Below, piece after piece: positions 61,199-64,000 of a stretch of 64,000 bases of DNA. Every line of letters starts with the position of its first letter. The first letter of the stretch is position 1. The DNA is from Dechloromonas sp. A34. Lineage in GTDB: Bacteria; Pseudomonadota; Gammaproteobacteria; Burkholderiales; Rhodocyclaceae. The translations under genes and the position numbers were made by a program. The stretch covers positions 3,348,001 to 3,412,000 of the forward strand of contig NZ_CP102486.1 of the NCBI RefSeq assembly GCF_026261605.1, in the 5' to 3' direction. The notes under the pieces were generated by a model. The model saw only the letters and a program-made list of their open reading frames with translations, ran no database searches and was not told the origin of the DNA.

Positions 61199-63817
61199 TC
61201 AAGCCTCGCGATAGGCCAGCGTCAGCGGTGCTTCGTGCTGGAGTCTTGCCCCGAACAGCCTTTGCAGCATGCGCTCGACCGAGAGGATGACCAGAATGCG
61301 CTTTTCGGCATCCGCCGGATGCGGCTTGACCAGGCTTTCAGTCAGCGACTTGCCGTTGGCCAGCATGCCGGGAATCGGCTCGATCCGTTCGGCCGCAATC
61401 TCCGGAATCTCGCCCAGCTCATCGACCAGGATGCCGAAGCTGATCCGCTGCTCCGGACTTCTGATCACGACGATCTGCCTCGCCTCGAGCGCGGTCGGAC
61501 GACCGGTCAGCAACGCGGCCAGATCGAAGACGGTTATCGGCTGGTCGTCGTGCATGACGCAACCGCGCGCCCATTCGGGTAGCCCCGGAATGACCGTGAT
61601 GTCGCCGGCATCGATGGCTTCGACGACCAGGCTCGAAGCCACGCCGTACCAACTGTCGCCAATATAGAAGGTGGCAATCTCGACCGCATCCTCGCCGCCC
61701 GCCTGACGGCTTGCATAGCTGGCTTTATCGGTCCGCTGCAGCAGGCACTGCTCATCCGGGCGCAGCACCCGATCCGACAAGGGAACCAGCACCAGGGCGA
61801 CGACCGCGTTGCGATAGGCGTCGCTGGCACTCTTGTACTCCCGGTACCCGGCCGACATGCGGGCGCCGACGGCAAAGTAGCGCCCCCTGAACTCGACGAT
61901 GTTGGCGTATTCTCCGCCCGGCTCGAGGGTGAAGAACTCGCGGCCGATCTCGAGGCGCATGCCGGAAGCCAGCTCCGGATCGGTACTGGCGATCACCCGG
62001 CCCTCCTGGTCGGTGAACAGCGCGAAGGCGCCGTCGACAATGGCGCCGTCTTCGGTGCGGGGCAGCGCGTCCTCAAGCATGGCGGCAAACTGGGTGGCGG
62101 AATCGAAAATGATGGCGATGCCGCCGACCGGGTCACCCCGCTCGCCCGGTGCGCGAATCGCGGCCGCATAGATATAGGTTGGCAGGTTGGCGTAGAGCGG
62201 CGACGGCGCGAAGGGCGAAACGCAATAACTCTGGCTGTCCGGCAGGGACAGGGTCTTTCGCATCCACTCAGTCTGCAGGGTCTGGCCGAGCATGTCGTTG
62301 TAGGCCGGATTGGCCACGGCCACCACCTTGCCGGCACCGTCGAAGATCAGCAGGTTGGCATACACCGTATACAAACCGTTGATCGAGCGCAGGATGGCCG
62401 TCAGTCCTTCGCGCCGCGCCTCGCCGCCCTGCGCCAGCGCCCCGCGGAAGGCGCCGGTCAGCGCCCACCAGCGGCAGTCATTGGCCCGTTCATAGAGATT
62501 GCGGTCCATGATGTCCATGGCCAGCGCCGCCTGCGCCGAGCAATCCGAAATCGCCGCCGAAACGACGGTTTCGTAGAGATTGGTCGTCGATTCGCTGAAC
62601 ACGCTGCGCGTCTTCATACCCGTGCTGCCGATCTCCCAGAGCAGCACCTTGGCGAAGGAGGTGTTCAGGGCATGGCTATCGCGCGACAGCCAGACGTTGC
62701 CATTCCACACCGCGCGGTTCAATTCGTGCTGGATGCTGGTCGCGCGCAGCGGGATGTCGCGCAGCTCGGCGGAAAACAGGGTGGCGGTTTCTAGCACCCC
62801 GGCGCGAACGGATTCGGGCACCTCGTCCAGCTCGCCGGCCAGGGACATTTCAAATGCATGATTGAGCGGCGCCAGGGCATGGCCGCGCCAGCCCGGGCCG
62901 CGATACCCCTGGTAGCCATGGCTCTGGCAGGTACTGGCGAGATATTCCCGGCCGGCGAAGCGGGCGATCCGGCACTCCTCATCGTCGCCCCCGGCCAGCC
63001 GGGCGCCCACCGGAAACTGGTAGGGGTCGCTGCTGGCGATGACCCGGCCCTCAGGGGAGAGAAAGGTGATCACCGTCCACTCGTCCTCCTCGAGCAGGCT
63101 GCGAAAGATCCGCTCACACTCGTCCTGGAAGCGGAAACACAGACAAAGCACGCCGACCGGATGGCTGTCATCCGCCGCCATCACGCGGTAGGAATAGATC
63201 AGCGGCGAGCTCTCGCCCGGCAGCAGGTCGCTGGCGCGAAAAGTCTCGACGTAGGCGGCTTCGGTGGCCAGCGATTCGGCGATCAGCGGGTCGCGCGAAG
63301 CGGCGAGCGGAATTTCTTCATCGAGGCGGGCGAGCACCTTGCCGTCCGGCGCCACCAGGATGATGTCGTGATAGACAGAATATTTGCGGACATATTCGTC
63401 GAACCTCGCCCGCAACGCCGGGCGTTGTTCCGCAGCCGCCACCGGGTCGCTGCCGGCGATTTCGGCAAAGGCCTGGATCTCGCTGTCGGTCGCCAGAAAG
63501 CCGATATCGGCGGTGCGCTCGAAGAGATTGCGCACCAGAATGTCGATCGCCACCCGCGCATCGGAGCGCAGGCCAAGCACGGCCTTCTTGCGCAGCTCCT
63601 GGGCCAGTTGGGTCATCAGGACATCGGCCAATTCCTTGAAGTCGGCGCGCATTTGCGTGATATCTGTACCGGCGCACAGCAGTTGCCCGAGCAGGGTCAG
63701 GTTGTCATAGACGCTCTGAATCTCGCGCAACCGACCCTGATCCTCGCGCAGGCCGAGCATGAACCCGGAGAGGTAGTTGATATCAGTAGAGGGGCGTTCA
63801 AGACGGTTTTTTCTCAT
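61199..63817 (-). CDS. duplicated cache-like sensor fused to CheW
   Basis: An 872-residue protein without membrane helices or an MCP signalling domain. Two related halves each begin with a helix holding RNLFERTAD (about residue 96) or RNLYERAND (about 438), followed by a cache-like sensory fold (DIILVAPDGKVLARLD; ANLLIFDGAGKVVAVANP). Residues about 710-872 are CheW-like (VEIATFYIGDSWYGVASSLV, ISFGILVDELGEIPEI). This would couple a cytoplasmic ligand sensor to CheA arrays. AAGGAAG ribosome site before the ATG at 63817. Confidence 0.82.
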   Translation of the reverse strand: MRKNRLERPSTDINYLSGFMLGLREDQGRLREIQSVYDNLTLLGQLLCAGTDITQMRADFKELADVLMTQLAQELRKKAVLGLRSDARVAIDILVRNLFERTADIGFLATDSEIQAFAEIAGSDPVAAAEQRPALRARFDEYVRKYSVYHDIILVAPDGKVLARLDEEIPLAASRDPLIAESLATEAAYVETFRASDLLPGESSPLIYSYRVMAADDSHPVGVLCLCFRFQDECERIFRSLLEEDEWTVITFLSPEGRVIASSDPYQFPVGARLAGGDDEECRIARFAGREYLASTCQSHGYQGYRGPGWRGHALAPLNHAFEMSLAGELDEVPESVRAGVLETATLFSAELRDIPLRATSIQHELNRAVWNGNVWLSRDSHALNTSFAKVLLWEIGSTGMKTRSVFSESTTNLYETVVSAAISDCSAQAALAMDIMDRNLYERANDCRWWALTGAFRGALAQGGEARREGLTAILRSINGLYTVYANLLIFDGAGKVVAVANPAYNDMLGQTLQTEWMRKTLSLPDSQSYCVSPFAPSPLYANLPTYIYAAAIRAPGERGDPVGGIAIIFDSATQFAAMLEDALPRTEDGAIVDGAFALFTDQEGRVIASTDPELASGMRLEIGREFFTLEPGGEYANIVEFRGRYFAVGARMSAGYREYKSASDAYRNAVVALVLVPLSDRVLRPDEQCLLQRTDKASYASRQAGGEDAVEIATFYIGDSWYGVASSLVVEAIDAGDITVIPGLPEWARGCVMHDDQPITVFDLAALLTGRPTALEARQIVVIRSPEQRISFGILVDELGEIPEIAAERIEPIPGMLANGKSLTESLVKPHPADAEKRILVILSVERMLQRLFGARLQHEAPLTLAYREA

Positions 63818-63984
63818 GGCGGGCTTCCTTTGCATTGTTACGGACTGTGCAACGCAATAGCCATACCAGTTAAATTAAATACGCAACACATTGAATAAAT
63901 TTAATATTTTTACAAACCTGCATTACGGATTTAAATCTCGCACCAAGATCGTGCCCGCTCAGCACAAGAAAACCTGAGGCGCCC

Positions 63985-64000
63985 ATGAACGGTGCATGCA
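63985..64000 (+). CDS. possible gene start cut by window edge
   Basis: ATG at 63985 preceded by TGAGG and an AT-rich upstream region (63890-63940). Only five codons are visible, so the product cannot be named. Confidence 0.3.

Overview
The window is GC-rich DNA from a Gram-negative bacterium, most likely a betaproteobacterium of the Rhodocyclales type (Azonexus/Dechloromonas-like). This is inferred from class I polyhydroxybutyrate genes with PhaR, menaquinone genes, acetate metabolism genes and an IvbL-like ilv attenuator. No rRNA genes are present to confirm it.

Bases 1-30363 (+ strand) hold a large extracellular contractile injection system (eCIS; Afp/PVC/tCIS-like) locus. It opens with a CHAT-type caspase-like protease cut by the window edge, a LysM plus M15 peptidoglycan peptidase and a multi-TM protein with a soluble C-terminal domain. 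After a 531 bp gap follow sheath, inner tube, a gp51-type baseplate chaperone-like zinc protein, a Pro-rich protein, a Pvc16/Afp16-like cap, an AAA+ ATPase (Afp15-like), a small protein, two eCIS_core (DUF4157) cargo candidates, an Afp7-like tube-initiation protein split from its LysM part, a gp27-like hub split from its gp5-like spike base, a PAAR tip, gp25, two gp6/J-like baseplate proteins (one carrying a PA14 domain), a tail-protein-I-like protein and a DUF6519/beta-helix protein. Most genes overlap by ATGA, so they are translationally coupled. Two proteins are broken by apparent -1 frameshifts, all three in a GCCCGG context. No tape-measure gene and no second sheath or tube gene is visible.

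Bases 30429-44619 (mostly - strand) hold a terminator, tRNA-Ser(GGA) and a signalling cluster built around sodium/solute symporters. It contains a two-subunit VC_2705-type symporter, a degenerate DnaQ-fold protein, two DUF294 nucleotidyltransferases, a membrane PAS/pseudokinase protein fused to an intact DEDDh exonuclease, a lone receiver, a CrbS-like symporter-histidine kinase with a small membrane partner, and acs (acetyl-CoA synthetase) upstream. This looks like an acetate or short-chain-acid sensing and assimilation module.

Bases 44874-53054 are housekeeping: a YqhA-type membrane protein, class I fumarase, a degenerate receiver/GGDEF protein, ilvBN with leader peptide and attenuator, a PilZ protein, and menB-menC.

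Bases 53080-57053 (- strand) are a PHB locus, phaC-phaB-phaB followed by phaR, with a strong promoter before phaC and a likely PhaR operator. The last part holds a small membrane protein, a ZIP metal transporter, a GcvA-like LysR regulator, a small lipoprotein, a succinyl-CoA:acetate CoA-transferase behind a terminator-bearing leader, and a soluble duplicated sensor fused to CheW.
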